A DNA stretch of 64,000 nt from the NCBI GenBank assembly GCA_946894095.1, contig OX335642.1:21463021-21527020 (forward strand). The letters run 5' to 3'. The DNA comes from Incurvaria masculella (taxonomy: Eukaryota; Arthropoda; Insecta; Lepidoptera; Incurvariidae). The notes beneath the pieces were generated by a model that was not told where the DNA came from, ran no database searches, and was given only the letters and a program-made list of their open reading frames with translations. Each line of letters starts with the position of its first letter. The first letter of the stretch is position 1. Shown one piece after another: positions 42,901-49,944 of the stretch. The position numbers and the translations under genes were made by a program.

Positions 42901-43226
42901 AAACGAAACGGTAACGGCCCAATCACAACCAACTGTTACAACTGATGTTGAAACCTGGCACATTTTGGATACCGTTCAGGACCCCCCACAAGGATTATCT
43001 AAATATGCTCTACAGACGTTCCAGTCCCGAAACATCCTAGAGCACCTTCATCAAAACGGAGTCGGGAGACACCGGGTGGACACATCGGGAAGGAAGTAAA
43101 GGTTATGAGTATTGAAGGAGGGTCGTGTACGTCGGCCGATCTGATGGGACTCACATCGTAGCTCGAGTCGAGCGCCGCGAGCAGCCGTGCAGTCAGCTCG
43201 TGCGCGTTACTGCCGCTGTAGCTCAT
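18127..43226 (-). CDS. MED26: Mediator complex subunit 26 (complete, 12 coding exons, 696 residues)
   Basis: Nuclear Mediator subunit. In known animals its N-terminal TFIIS-type domain recruits elongation/initiation factors and its C-terminus docks on core Mediator. Coding exons in order: 43226-43155, 39358-39284, 37552-37411, 33683-33619, 32480-32432, 31275-31174, 30633-30555, 27946-27712, 27382-27241, 25917-25774, 19738-19531, 18904-18127. All join in phase, total 2091 bp with stop. Residues about 8-90 match the TFIIS N-terminal/LW fold (ELTARLLAAL, NEIISVLEKIHITKDLLE, TTRLGRHVNLLRRRT, AKVLVKRWRDLV). The middle is disordered, rich in Pro/Ala/Ser, with a basic NLS-like KRDKKPKKKR and the insect MED26 block VKTTQELLEAIQSR. 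The C-terminus has WHEAARLSSDLVALPYVVID, matching the terminal motif of animal MED26. Confidence 0.94.
18905..19530. other. MED26 intron 11, nothing recognised
   Basis: AT-rich intron of 626 bp without identifiable repeats or coding sequence. Confidence 0.5.
19531..19738 (-). CDS. MED26: MED26 exon 11
   Basis: Acceptor GCATACAG, donor AG|GTGAAC; phase 1 in, phase 2 out. Encodes an acidic start (AEEEGGEGG), PLHVHALHNAQVAGVNGT and FASVVPLY, leading without a break into YLDYADDYCSKNF of the last exon. Confidence 0.9.
20774..21130. repeat. MITE with long terminal inverted repeats
   Basis: The left end CAGAGTGGGCAGTCTGAG and following CGGCAAACCGATCGACTGG recur inverted at the right end (ACCGGCTCTG, CCAGTCGATCGGTTTGCCG). 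TIRs are about 70 bp with some mismatch; total about 357 bp, no ORF. The right TIR resembles the end of the shorter element at 40176-40265. Confidence 0.75.
21163..21475. repeat. Second copy of the 'GTGCGAGTCGGACTCG' dispersed repeat
   Basis: Begins ACCGGCCAAGTGCGAGTCGG, contains GGGTTCCGTACC, a (GGAC)-rich run, and ends GGTACGGAACCGTAATAAAA. Matches 2262-2546 over its length. Confidence 0.75.
21477..21616. repeat. Fold-back element, about 50-bp arms
   Basis: Arms at 21477-21529 and 21561-21616 are inverted repeats: AACCGAATTCAAACACTAAG and AGTGTTTGATGTCGGTT at the tips, TTTTTGGGTCGGTG and CACCGACCCCAAAAA near the loop. No ORF. It directly abuts the repeat at 21163-21475. Confidence 0.75.
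21617..24600. other. MED26 intron 10, AT-rich, no gene seen
   Basis: Contains a short TGAT microsatellite at about 21633-21652. ORFs of 60-100 codons are AT-rich and lack motifs. No clear transposon recognised. Confidence 0.4.
24640..24860 (+). repeat. Dispersed repeat, pair with 61590-61830
   Basis: GACGTAACGACCATCTGG, ACGGCAATAAAATGTTGTAA and GCGCGCTCGTTG recur as reverse complement in the same order at 61590-61830 (CAACGAGCGCGC, TTACAACATTATGTCGCCGT, CCAGGTGGTCGTTACGTC). No ORF; type unknown. Confidence 0.65.
25290..25770. repeat. GC-rich block in MED26 intron 10, possible retroelement fragment
   Basis: Unusually GC-rich for an intron. It includes a short tandem motif GTAGCTGAGCCGTGGG (about 25468-25510) and an open frame on the minus strand (25289-25696) without a recognised domain. 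It adjoins the donor of exon 10. It could be a fragment of a GC-rich LINE/LTR end; unproven. Confidence 0.35.
25774..25917 (-). CDS. MED26: MED26 exon 10
   Basis: Acceptor TGGTTGCAG, donor GTAACT, phase 1 in and out. Encodes EVCGVPSPLRNGGESPRASA, a Ser/Pro run (SPSPSPRPPTPPPPP) and DEEPYPECTCGE. Low-complexity linker with three Cys. Confidence 0.87.
26150..26850 (-). mobile_element. 3' end of a CR1/jockey-like LINE (RT C-terminus)
   Basis: The minus strand from 26850 reads LYKTYVRPMWEYAYQIWSPY, LLERVQRRATK, LGLTTLQERRERRDLIETFK and, after one frame change near 26330, RKHFLANRVVESWNSLP and NSFKNKLDNHI, then a stop near 26227. Then follow AATAAATAAATA, a stem-like GCATCAGCTTAAAGCTGC and an A-run at 26125-26145. 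This is the standard C-terminus and tail of these LINEs; the rest is truncated. It lies in MED26 intron 9... 25918-27240, same strand as MED26. Confidence 0.85.
27068..27175. repeat. Long palindrome with 43-bp arms beside MED26 exon 9
   Basis: Arms 27068-27110 and 27133-27175 match as inverted repeats with only a few mismatches (TATTTTACATTTAAGG... against ...CCGTAAATGTAAAATA), loop of 22 bp. It ends 65 bp downstream of the exon 9 donor, so it is within the intron 9 transcript. Most likely a small fold-back element. Confidence 0.8.
27241..27382 (-). CDS. MED26: MED26 exon 9, conserved VKTTQELLEAIQSR block
   Basis: Acceptor GTGTACAG, donor GTCAGT, phase 0 in, phase 1 out. Encodes VKTTQELLEAIQSRGPALSP then SSPDVQLIESPEPP. 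I recognise the TTQELLEAIQSR block as typical of insect MED26. Confidence 0.92.
27712..27946 (-). CDS. MED26: MED26 exon 8
   Basis: Acceptor CGTGAGCAG, donor AAG|GTACAC, phase 2 in, phase 0 out. Encodes RAGSESVAAEVGVGVGVGAG, an Ala/Pro-rich linker and RKPQLDAYSTLIHKMPPAGS before KK. The GVGVGVG run comes from a (GGTGGG)n microsatellite and is likely length-variable. Confidence 0.87.
27947..30554. other. MED26 intron 7, no gene seen
   Basis: AT-rich with TTTTA/TTTAT-rich stretch 29560-29590, a GT/GAGT-rich low-complexity stretch about 29765-29840, and a GC-richer patch 29220-29400 of unknown origin. Short ORFs lack motifs. Confidence 0.45.
30555..30633 (-). CDS. MED26: MED26 exon 7, basic NLS-like segment
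   Basis: 79-bp exon, acceptor TGTCTGTAG, donor GTGAGC, phase 1 in, phase 2 out. Encodes ERSPPAAPPPADVRRAKRDK then KPKKK; the run KRDKKPKKKR (last Arg split over the junction) looks like a nuclear localisation signal. Confidence 0.87.
31174..31275 (-). CDS. MED26: MED26 exon 6
   Basis: 102-bp exon, acceptor GTGTTGCAG, donor GTGAGT, phase 1 in and out. Encodes WSGYDSDSQDVILVDDD followed by nine Pro and TAAPPLA. SQDVILVDDD resembles acidic SUMO-interaction-type stretches; that reading is speculative. Confidence 0.88.
31370..31560 (+). mobile_element. LINE ORF2 C-terminal fragment
   Basis: The plus strand reads [20 protein letters not shown] then SNYLFMGR, matching [20 protein letters not shown] in the LINE relic at 6541-7068. 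Short and 5'-truncated, lying in MED26 intron 5 antisense to the gene. Confidence 0.7.
31620..32012 (-). mobile_element. SINE with tRNA-like head, near full length
   Basis: On the minus strand the head at about 32005-31935 reads CGTAGCCTAGTGGTGCGGG (A box-like) and GGTCTGGGTTTAATTCC (B box-like, compare GGTTCGANTCC), the internal RNA polymerase III promoter of tRNA-derived SINEs. The body carries CCATGGTTCGGAATTC and AATGCGATGG-type stretches, and ends in an A-run before 31620. About 390 bp. Relatives: 7395-7800, 40975-41200, 48642-48920, 49945-50300, 54018-54155. Confidence 0.75.
32100..32300. repeat. AAT/ATC microsatellite-rich stretch
   Basis: Dense AATAAT, CAATAATAAT and related motifs, with a second AAT run at 32378-32400 following a LINE-tail-like GCATCAGCTTCAAGCTGC (compare 26160-26180). 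Confidence 0.7.
32432..32480 (-). CDS. MED26: MED26 exon 5 (49-bp microexon)
   Basis: Acceptor GTGTTGCAG, donor GTAAAC, phase 0 in, phase 1 out. Encodes QVVSPAVASPASSSRP. Skipping it would break the frame. Confidence 0.8.
33160..33222 (-). repeat. Dispersed repeat end, reverse of 16383-16435
   Basis: GACGAATTGAGAACCTCC, CCTTTTTTTCGAAGTCGG, TTAAAAA is the reverse complement of the 16.4-kb copy, preceded by an A-run. Confidence 0.6.
33619..33683 (-). CDS. MED26: MED26 exon 4 (65 bp)
   Basis: Acceptor GTGTGTGCAG, donor CGG|GTCAGT, phase 1 in, phase 0 out. Encodes HGSRTSAERHARPLTSPAVS then Arg. Basic/Ser linker after the TFIIS-like domain. Confidence 0.83.
33886..33912. repeat. Short interstitial CCTAA repeat
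   Basis: CCTAACCTATTCTAACCTAACCTAACC: about five CCTAA units with one imperfect. TTAGG/CCTAA is the insect telomere motif; this could also be chance or repair-derived. Confidence 0.5.
34980..35310. repeat. Possible MITE with internal palindrome
   Basis: Left CAGCGAGGAAGAAGGGA and right (inverted) CAGCTGAGGAAGGACGGGA look like TIRs. Inside, CGAGTTAGTGTAAT and ATTACACTAACTCG (about 35210-35240) form a near-perfect palindrome. No ORF. Class unknown. Confidence 0.45.
35915..36050 (-). repeat. Dispersed repeat, pair with 47600-47745
   Basis: GTTTATTCATCATCC, ATAGACAGTACAC and TTAGCCAGTTC...AGAAACTCCGCTG recur inverted at 47600-47745. Preceded by a TTTGTTTA run (35908-35930). Could be a LINE or SINE 3' end. 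Confidence 0.6.
36775..37400 (-). repeat. Tandem array of four copies of MED26 exon 3 body plus donor
   Basis: Exon-like copies end at 37252, 37093, 36934 and 36781 (true exon at 37411), so periods are 159, 159, 159 and 153 bp. Each keeps the donor GTAACTC. None keeps the acceptor: the 23 bp before each copy (CTCCTACCTACTGATGC and variants) contain no usable AG. Copies 1 and 4 are open in the MED26 frame. Copies 2 and 3 have TGA in place of an Arg codon (RRR to RR-stop). Copy 4 has a 6-bp in-frame loss. Reading through the true donor hits TGA after six codons. Confidence 0.9.
37411..37552 (-). CDS. MED26: MED26 exon 3, second half of TFIIS N-terminal domain
   Basis: Acceptor CTTCGTAG, donor CACG|GTAACT, phase 0 in, phase 1 out. 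Encodes TTRLGRHVNLLRRRT, RDPSLARRAKVLVKRWRDLV, and IPGSVQQRPSGH. It aligns with the TRLGKLINDVRKKT...LAKRAKKLLRSWQ region of the family. Four downstream copies of its body and donor follow (36781-37396). Confidence 0.92.
37789..39085 (-). mobile_element. 5'-truncated LINE with intact RNase H domain in MED26 intron 2
   Basis: One open frame of 399 codons, 39070-37871, followed by a 65-bp 3' stretch and a poly(A) (T-run 37790-37804 on plus). It encodes a ribonuclease H1-type domain with all four acidic positions present: YSDGSK (about residue 111), IELIAISEA (E about 147), VIFTDSKSA (D about 171) and GNEIADRLA (D about 227). It ends with a CxxC-H-C knuckle (CSACQQAEDQFHVLLDC) and a C-terminal tail. 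This layout is typical of the I/R1-related group of non-LTR elements carrying RNase H. The RT and ORF1 are missing. It lies between MED26 exons 2 and 3 in sense orientation and looks young. Confidence 0.88.
39284..39358 (-). CDS. MED26: MED26 exon 2, TFIIS N-terminal domain helix
   Basis: 75-bp exon, acceptor CATGTTGCAG, donor GTGAGT, phase 0 both ends. Encodes VVDMHAVNEIISVLEKIHIT then KDLLE, matching NMVAVLEVISSLEKYPITKEALE of the vertebrate protein in order and spacing. Confidence 0.93.
40167..40274. repeat. Small MITE with 9-bp flanking duplication
   Basis: GTGATCAGA occurs on both sides (about 40167-40175 and 40266-40274). The enclosed ends GACCCTAGTCCGAGTC and, inverted, CTCCTAGTCTCAGTC look like TIRs. 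The right end (AACGCCAATTAAGGTGAC) matches the right TIR of the element at 20774-21130. A 9-bp duplication would fit Mutator-like elements; 8 bp would fit hAT. Confidence 0.6.
40975..41200 (+). repeat. SINE-family copy (body and tail)
   Basis: CGAAGCGGCAATAAAAATTG, GGAAGGTCCTGGCATG, TTGGGCTAATATCATGG and CATTCATGTCCAGTCACATA then A-run; the same body as 31620-32012 in the opposite orientation. No tRNA-like head seen. Confidence 0.7.
43155..43226 (-). CDS. MED26: MED26 first coding exon
   Basis: ATG at 43226-43224, donor GAT|GTGAGT, phase 0. Encodes MSYSGSNAHELTARLLAALD then SSYD, matching the first helix of the MED26 TFIIS-like domain. The frame is open a few codons further upstream but has no ATG there, so this start is chosen. 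Confidence 0.9.
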
Positions 43227-43440
43227 TGGAAGCTGTGCGCCCGACACGAACCGTCAACCGTCACCAGTCACGTCGCTCAGCACGGTACGCGACACGACGG
43301 CGCGGAGCAATGGCGGCCGCACGCACACACCAGCGTGCCAGTGTGCCGATTACTGCCGCAGCTGATAGCGCCGACAGGGGATACCAGAGTACAAAACAGC
43401 CCCCTAATACGGGGATTTGTAGGTCGACGAATGTATAATA
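43227..43440 (-). promoter_or_regulatory. MED26 5'UTR/promoter-proximal CpG-rich region
   Basis: GC- and CpG-rich stretch directly upstream of the MED26 ATG in an otherwise AT-rich area. On the minus strand it contains GCGGCCGCCATTG (about 43310-43322), which fits the GCCAT core of YY1/Pho sites. No TATA box seen. Transcription start not determined. Confidence 0.4.
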
Positions 43441-43634
43441 AATAAGCCTGACGACACGCACGGATAGAAAATTTGATTTCACATAACCTTAAAGCTTAAT
43501 TTTTGTTTGTTTCCAACCCTAGCCCTTCGCTGATATCTCCCTGTATTTGATGTAAATAAACAATCAAAACACATTTTCAAATGTTTTTAGACACGTAATA
43601 TCGATTAACATTTGTTAACCCCTTACTGCACTTA

Positions 43635-43781
43635 GGGCCGAGTGCACGAAAGAACAAAACATCAAAATCAACGTCAAAGTATGATCAAACACGTCACTCT
43701 GTGTGGACAGTATGAAAGGAACACTAAAAGTGACGTGTTTGAACATTGATTAATTCGGTCGTCTCTTCGTGCAACCGGGGC
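43635..43781. mobile_element. Harbinger-like MITE, 147 bp
   Basis: Bounded by TTA on both sides (43632-43634 and 43782-43784). TIR-like ends GGGCCGAGTGCACGAA and, inverted, GCCCCGGTTGCACGAA. Three-base TTA/TAA duplications are known from PIF/Harbinger elements. Sister copy at 63512-63670, fragment at 575-622. Confidence 0.75.
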
Positions 43782-44189
43782 TTAGATGTTCATCTAAGTT
43801 ACTGCATAGGATTTTTGTTTTAAATAAAAAAAAACTATGTTGTAACATTCAGTTTGTAGAACGCGGAAAAAATAAAGAAAAAAATATTGAACCAGCCTTA
43901 TCCGAGAAAACCATGAAAATGTATGAAATCCATATTTGGCCTCAAATGCAATGGCGTTTATTTATGCTTCCAAGCCATAAATGGTCCTTTATGCAATATG
44001 GGTAATATCGGTAGGTATATTTTATATAGTTATTTATGATTGTGGGTATTTATACAGTCTATTTAAAAATAAAATAACCTTGCAATGTTTTTGGAATTAT
44101 TATTTAATTTGAAAAAAATACAATTTCTCAAAACAATATAGTATCGGTATTATATAAATGCTTCATGCAGAATTATTGGAGTCAAGTAT

Positions 44190-44430
44190 AGTAAAAAAAT
44201 CTGCATAACAATTTCTGCCTTTCTTCAAGCAAAGATGTGCTCTGCACTTTTTGCACTTCTGGCTGAACACCCAGGATTCTTACACATCATACGTGACTGA
44301 CACCACTCTGGCAAGTGGTCGTGGCCATCTTCTGCTACTTGCCTACTGGGCATCGCCAACCTCTTTCGCTTCTTCAACAAAGTGGGAGAGTCTGGTTTTG
44401 CAGGTCGTCCCCGTTTTCATGTTTAGGCAG
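44190..44430 (-). pseudogene. piggyBac-type transposase C-terminal relic
   Basis: On the minus strand, two frames together show DHLPEWCQSRMMCKNPGCS and then CKKCRAHLCLKKGRNCY. This is the cysteine-rich C-terminal domain pattern of piggyBac transposases (CxxPxC...CxxCxxxLCLxxxRNC). A frameshift lies between the two halves, and no DDD catalytic part was found nearby. Possibly a relic of the family that moved the TTAA-bounded MITEs in this window. Confidence 0.7.
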
Positions 44431-44792
44431 TGTCGATATTCCTTATACTAGAATAATAACGGTTAATTAATGTATAATAACTTATACAAGATATTTGTAT
44501 TGACAGGAAAAAATTACTGAATGCATATAACGCCATAATGCAAATAACTGATACTGCATGAAACGCCACCTGTGCAGAATGAAAATTCGCCCAACTGCAT
44601 GTAAAGCCATAAGTTTTGTTTTGTCCCGTTCAGCAATGCAATCTGAATAGTTTTTAAACATATGTATCTAACATAATAAACAATAATTATTTCGACTATA
44701 ACTTGCTTTTATATTCGATCGTACAAAATTCATTTTGACCATCCAAGTCAGCAATATTAGTTATTTTTACTATAAGAAAAAAATTAGTTTAC

Positions 44793-44927
44793 CTTATAAA
44801 ATGGGTTGTCTAATAGGATTTTTTTCAGCTGAGTCTGGAACACAATGTCAATGTGTAAAGAATTGTTTTTTTCGGGAATCTTATTGTACAGTTTGTGTCC
44901 AATCAGGTCAGGGTCTTTTTCAGCCAT
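44793..44927 (-). other. Possible coding exon MAEKDPDLIGHKLYN (unsupported)
   Basis: 45 open codons from an ATG in a good context (GGCGATGG) to AAG|GTAAAC. They read MAEKDPDLIGHKLYNKIPEK then a charged helix-like end. Not recognised. It may be a first exon of an unseen gene, a transposon piece, or chance. Confidence 0.2.
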
Positions 44928-44999
44928 CGCCGATTACACAATTATACTATACCTATTTTATATAAAATTAAGAAAAAAAAACTTAATTTAACTAATAAT

Positions 45000-46440
45000 T
45001 CTAAAATCGAGTTCTTGATAAACTAAGAGTTAATTTTTCTTTTGTTTTTAGCCTTATTGGGTACTTATCTCACTTAATCACACAAAAGAACAAAAACTAG
45101 TCAAAGTTAGATTTCAGACAAAAACAATGTATCAAGAGATTAAGAATAATGCAGAGCTGTACCAAATATAAACATAAAAAGACAGGGCGAGGTACCTTTT
45201 AAGTAAAGAAAAGCAAACAATTGTAGTATACAAGAATTCGTTCAAGAGCCCAAAGCTATTTAAAAAACGAAAGAAAAAGATATCCGTTAGAATAATATTT
45301 ATTTTGTGGGAAAATACTTGAGAAAAGATGGCGCCCGATCAACAGCTGTTTAGTGGACTTTGGGAAAATCACTCTATGGTAGCTGTGTTAAGAACTTACC
45401 ACCTAAAAACGAGAATAATCCTGAGCCTGACAGAAAAGTTTCAGAAACTGACCCTCTAGCGCTTCAAGAAGAGAACACAATATAAATTCCTTTACTTCGA
45501 CGAGAGATGTATAAGCACCATCTTCTGCCATACGCAAAATAAGATACCGATCACCATAGACTATTAGGGCCCTACAGACCGAAATACTAAAATTAAAGAA
45601 ACAAAAATACTTACGCAGAAAATGAAAGAACAACTTGAGGAGATAATTAAATAACAAGACATTGGAAGACACTCTAGCAAAAAAAAGATCACATCATACA
45701 AGACATAAAGGATAACAAAAGGTTCCGTTTGCACCCTTTGGGTACGGAACCCTAAAAAAATCAGGATGAAGAAAATATGGAAAAGCACATCTTGGTTCGC
45801 CGTTGAATGAAATTAATTATTGGTAATTTTACTAATTCATTTAATGCCAAAAACATGAAAACACCTTAGAAAAGCCAACCTTTGAGAAGAGACACATTTA
45901 ATGTTACAAAAAGGTTTAATCTGTAAAAATCCAGGACCTATGTTGCAAAGTTGTTGACTGCCATACTTATGAAGACAATACAGCTGATGAGAGCAAAATA
46001 GATCCGTTCGATGGGACTGAAAGCTAACAAAAATATTGCCTAATAAAGGTAAATTTTATTTATTTCTTAATAAGATTTGAGTATTATTTCCCCTTACCTT
46101 TTTGTTCGTTCTCACTAGCTGATATCGAAAACGATTTTATCTATCTATCGTTGGCTATAATTTTATATTTTTAGGGATATTTGTACAAGTTACCTGGCAT
46201 TTTTCCATGCGGATTTGTTCACATTTCGGCAATGTTATCACTAAGTTATTATTAGTTTTTATTCAGTCAGTTTTCAATGAATAAAAAAGAGAAGCAACAA
46301 CAAGAAGTCATCGGTTACTGAACATACTCCAAAGTGTATTTTCGGGCTATGTGTTCTTAAAATGGTCTGCTTGTTTTTCTGTCTCTTTCGATTACATGAC
46401 ATTTGACTGAATAGTACCTTCAGTAAATACAATTATTACG
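45000..46440. other. Intergenic AT-rich region between MED26 and gene 3
   Basis: Holds the end piece of the GTGCGAGTCGG repeat family (45720-45757, CACCCTTTGGGTACGGAACC) and otherwise no recognised feature. Confidence 0.45.
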
Positions 46441-46449
46441 AAAAAGATA

Positions 46450-46860
46450 CGAGTTTGCGAACGTATCGCCAGTTGAACTGTCATGTTGGCGAAAAGCGGA
46501 GGTCTCGGTCGCTTGTTGTGACGGCGGAGCACGGCGCTCTTGCCCCCGAGTGAACGAATAGTGTGTATGTGTTGGCGCTCGGCCAGTGTTTGTATACAGG
46601 CCCATGGATTAGTGTTTGTGAATCGGTAAACTACTGTACCACTTTTTGGAGCTTTTACCGTTTGATTGTGGGCATATTCTCTTCAGACCTTGCTATACAT
46701 CATATTTGTTCGTATGCGGTGTAGAATATGGAAAAAAAAGAACGCTTTGGGCCCATACAGCTGGTATTGAGTAACTAGATCAAAGTGTCGATATAACTAG
46801 AGATCACTACACACTGATAGATATGGCAGCAAGTGCGATTGCTGGTGGCAAGGTACGATA
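46450..46860 (+). promoter_or_regulatory. Candidate promoter/5' leader region of gene 3
   Basis: GC-richer stretch 46480-46620 in an AT-rich setting, followed at 46823 by ATGGCAGCAAGTGCG and a donor-like AAG|GTACGA at 46853. Spliced to the acceptor at 48520 this would make a short upstream ORF ending in TGA before the main ATG. Indirect evidence only. Confidence 0.25.
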
Positions 46861-47599
46861 TGTCTTATTTCATTGCTCGAAATGGAATTGAAAGGAATTC
46901 TGTCATACCCTCACTTGAGTTAAATTTCCCCGCTAACATAATAATACTGCTGGTGCTTACGGCACCCTTGGATTTAAGAGGCAACGACCTAATACATCTT
47001 AAGTCAACTTACCCTTGATGATGTGCGGGTCAGGCTTTCATGATTGAAAATGTAAACAAAAAAATTTATGTTCCATCATGCAAGGCTAGTTTTGAGCATA
47101 GATTACTCTATGATTTGAGGTTTATTTGCACAGATTCAGATTTGACTCTCGAATAGAATGTAAAAAAACATACAATTGTATCCTACACACACAAATAATA
47201 TTAATTTATTTGATCTAATTTCAAATAATACATGCCTATCATCTAGTTATACTTAGTGCAGGAATATGATAGAGGATACGTAAAAAGGAAGTTCTCAAAA
47301 AATTAAGTTGGTACATCTCATACTGGGTCACTAAGCTAATTAGAATTGTTATCAGAGTTTCTAGAGAATACTAGTTTATTGGGTGACCACTGCTATTTTC
47401 AAATAATTATCATTTAATTTAAGTTAATAATTTATTCTGCTGTTGATATTTTCTGCTCCGTAGATGATATTACGATGAAAATGAAAATAAAAATCATTCC
47501 ACAATTTAATGCAATTATGAAAATGTGAATACAATAGGTTTCTCTTTCGATAAATCAAAAGTAGAATAGGTTGCAATATTGGCTCGATGGTAGTGCAAA

Positions 47600-47745
47600 A
47601 ACGTGGTGGGTGTTAAAAAAAACAGCAGAGTTTCTTGCCAGTTCTTCTTCGCTGTTTTGTTTTGCTGAACTGGCTAATGTTAAAATTTTAATATATGACA
47701 AATCCAAGTGCGGTGTACTGTCTATAAATGATGAATAAACAATAC
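47600..47745 (+). repeat. Dispersed repeat, pair with 35915-36050
   Basis: CAGCAGAGTTTCTTGCCAG, CTGAACTGGCTAATG and GTGTACTGTCTATAAATGAT match the 35.9-kb copy in inverse orientation. Confidence 0.6.
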
Positions 47746-48204
47746 AGTTTTTACTGTATCATTTACGTGTAAACAAATTATCTCATTTTATATACCTATC
47801 TGTAATATATAACTGTTAAACTAAACCATGCCTTCTAGTTCAAGTGGTGGGCTCACATGAATTTGGCTTTATTTTCCTAGTAGATAGACAATAAATGGAT
47901 GAAAAGGTGGGTTTTATGAGTGTCGTTACCTTATCAATTCCCTGTACTGTTTACATGCTCTTAATGTTTTAGTAGTTTTTTTTAATTTTGGATTCTTATA
48001 TTATTTTCAAAATCTATGTCTGTATGTTGTAATTTTTTTAATATATATCTTTTATTAAATTTGTAAATACGGGCTAAAAAACATTGAAAAAAGTTGTCTT
48101 TTCTACCTAAATTTTAGACCTTTTTTTACTGAAAAATACAGACATTTACAAAAAAAATAAAAAATAAGGACACGATGAAGCTTTCTGAAGTGATTAAATC
48201 TAAT

Positions 48205-48330
48205 TAAAATCTAACAACTTTTAGGGGTAGCAAACCGTTAGGGCCTGGACGACGTTTTCGCTAGTTTAATGGAAGTCGCCATATGCAAAATGGTGCCTTG
48301 GCCAATGAACAAAGAAAGAATTTCTTAAAA
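48205..48330 (+). repeat. Dispersed repeat, pair with 55430-55575
   Basis: CTAACAACTTTTAGGGGTAG, CGTTAGGGCCTGG, TTTCGCTAGTTTAATGG and GTGCCTTGGCCAATG are shared in order with 55430-55575. About 86% alike by eye; type unknown. Confidence 0.65.
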
Positions 48331-48519
48331 TTTTAAAATTTTAGATTTCCAATGCCTTCATGACAGCCTTAACATGTTATGCCTCGTCCGCTACTACCCT
48401 CACTGGCGACACAGGTTTCACTAGGAATGATATTAAGGGAAGACTTGTCTCTATTTCCCTTTGTGGATCGCTAACCTCTACACTACAGCATGCTTGACAA
48501 TGTGCCGGTGTGTGTACAG

Positions 48520-48616
48520 AGGTGGGGCAAGTGAGCGATGGAGCCCGCGCGGGTGCTCCCAGCAGCGCCCTCCACCGCCGCCTCCCCCGCCACCACCGCT
48601 GCGCGCCCTCCACAAG
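48520..48616 (+). CDS. Gene 3 exon with likely start codon
   Basis: Acceptor GTGTGTGTACAG, donor CAAG|GTAGGT. The ATG at 48538-48540 (context GCGATGG, in-frame TGA just upstream) opens a frame reading MEPARVLPAAPSTAASPATT then AARPPQ and one base of a split codon. That phase (1) fits the next exon at 63018. Another frame of the same exon reads a ten-Pro run, so the frame choice rests on the start codon and phase match. Protein not identified. Confidence 0.45.
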
Positions 48617-48641
48617 GTAGGTACATTCGATGGCTTACCTT

Positions 48642-48920
48642 TTTTTTATATGCAACCTGATATGAATGGCTAATATCAAAAAACTACCGTCATGATGTTA
48701 GCACATTACACTACATTCCCAAAGAAATTAGGTGCCATGCGAGGACATTCCCGTTAAGAGCACGGCCACACTGAACTGGATGGAAAACACGGGCAATTTT
48801 GTCATTGCCGCTTCAACCATTCACCAACAACAACGTTTCATTCAATGCAGGCTTTACCCTACGACCTAGTAGGGGAGGGGACCAACATGGTTTCGTTACA
48901 TGGGTTTCGAATCATGGAAC
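48642..48920 (-). repeat. SINE-family copy
   Basis: T-run, CAACCTGATATGAATGGC, GAGCACGGCCACACTGAAC and GTCATTGCCGCTTCAACC follow the same order as 31620-31870. It starts just behind the donor of the gene 3 exon. Confidence 0.7.
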
Positions 48921-49098
48921 AGTTCACAAAGCAGACAATAATGCACATAGTGTTTGATTTCGTAAGATTTACGAAAATTTCAATTACAGAACGACTTATA
49001 GCTAAAAGAAAACCACGACCCCAGTAGTCAAAAATCTAACAAAAACTAAATTAATTGTAAATCTTCATGAAACAACCTATGTCTGATGACTAATCTTT

Positions 49099-49367
49099 TT
49101 AAGGTGGCCCTTCCCGGCGGGACTAACTCATTCGCGGGCACGGTTCAAAACCGTGCTATTGCGCTCTGGGACCTGTTTCAAAGAAAAAGATTCGCACTTT
49201 CGGACCTTATAACCAAAAACAATTTTACAATGCCAACAGTCATCAGACATCTAGTTCTATCAAGTAAAGCTATTTAGAGAAAAATTTTGGATCTCTGACA
49301 ATAAATATAGGCATGATCTTCTTTCCACGTTTGTATGGGGAGCTGAGCGGGAAGGCCCACCTTAATG
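49099..49367. mobile_element. piggyBac-type MITE, 269 bp with TTAA ends
   Basis: TTAA at both borders (49099-49102 and 49364-49367), TIRs AAGGTGGCCCTTCCCG and, inverted, AAGGTGGGCCTTCCCG. TTAA duplication plus short TIRs is the piggyBac superfamily signature. Related, longer copy at 58368-58900. No transposase. Confidence 0.82.
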
Positions 49368-49944
49368 ATTGCTCCTAAGCAGTCAAAGATATAGGAATCT
49401 TATTCATACTTTATTGTAGAGGTTGCTCTCACACCGTTATATTCTTAATTTTTCTGTAGGTGGTATCATTTAAAGGGATAATGTTATATTTATTTTTATA
49501 GCTTTTAGAATAAAAATAGGTAAATTCTTCTTCCGTGGTAATGAATCTATGCCTTCGAATACATTTAGCTAATAAAGCAATCTGAATGAAATGTAAAAAA
49601 ATCTTGTCAGTTCGATCAGTTTCTGGATCCTCGACATGATAGTTCTCCAGTTAGTTTAGAAAGCCTAGAGCACACCCACGACCTGCCAGCATAGTTATCT
49701 CGTGACTGACCACGCCGTGGCACAGACCCTGCGCCGACCGCGCCACGAAATGGTATTGAGAAGCGTGACTAACCAGAGGCGATAGCCACGCCTACAGCTG
49801 GCACTCCACACAGCCTCGGAGCTCGCCTCTCTTTATAGTATGTCACGCTAGTGTAGCATGAAAATTTGTATGTGCAACCCTCATGAGTGGACTGAAAGAA
49901 ATCACTATAAGTAATAATTCTGATAGAGTGAGTGTTAAGACTCG

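Larger units (their letters stand above)
39359..43154. other. MED26 intron 1
   Basis: AT-rich intron of 3.8 kb holding a small MITE (40176-40265) and a SINE-family copy (40975-41200). No coding sequence supported. Confidence 0.5.

Noticed and set aside
48525..48616. Poly-proline frame (ten Pro in a row) of the gene 3 exon
   Set aside because: It would need a phase-2 entry and would lead into an Arg-only frame at 63018. The ATG frame with phase 1 gives a better downstream sequence. Not fully excluded.
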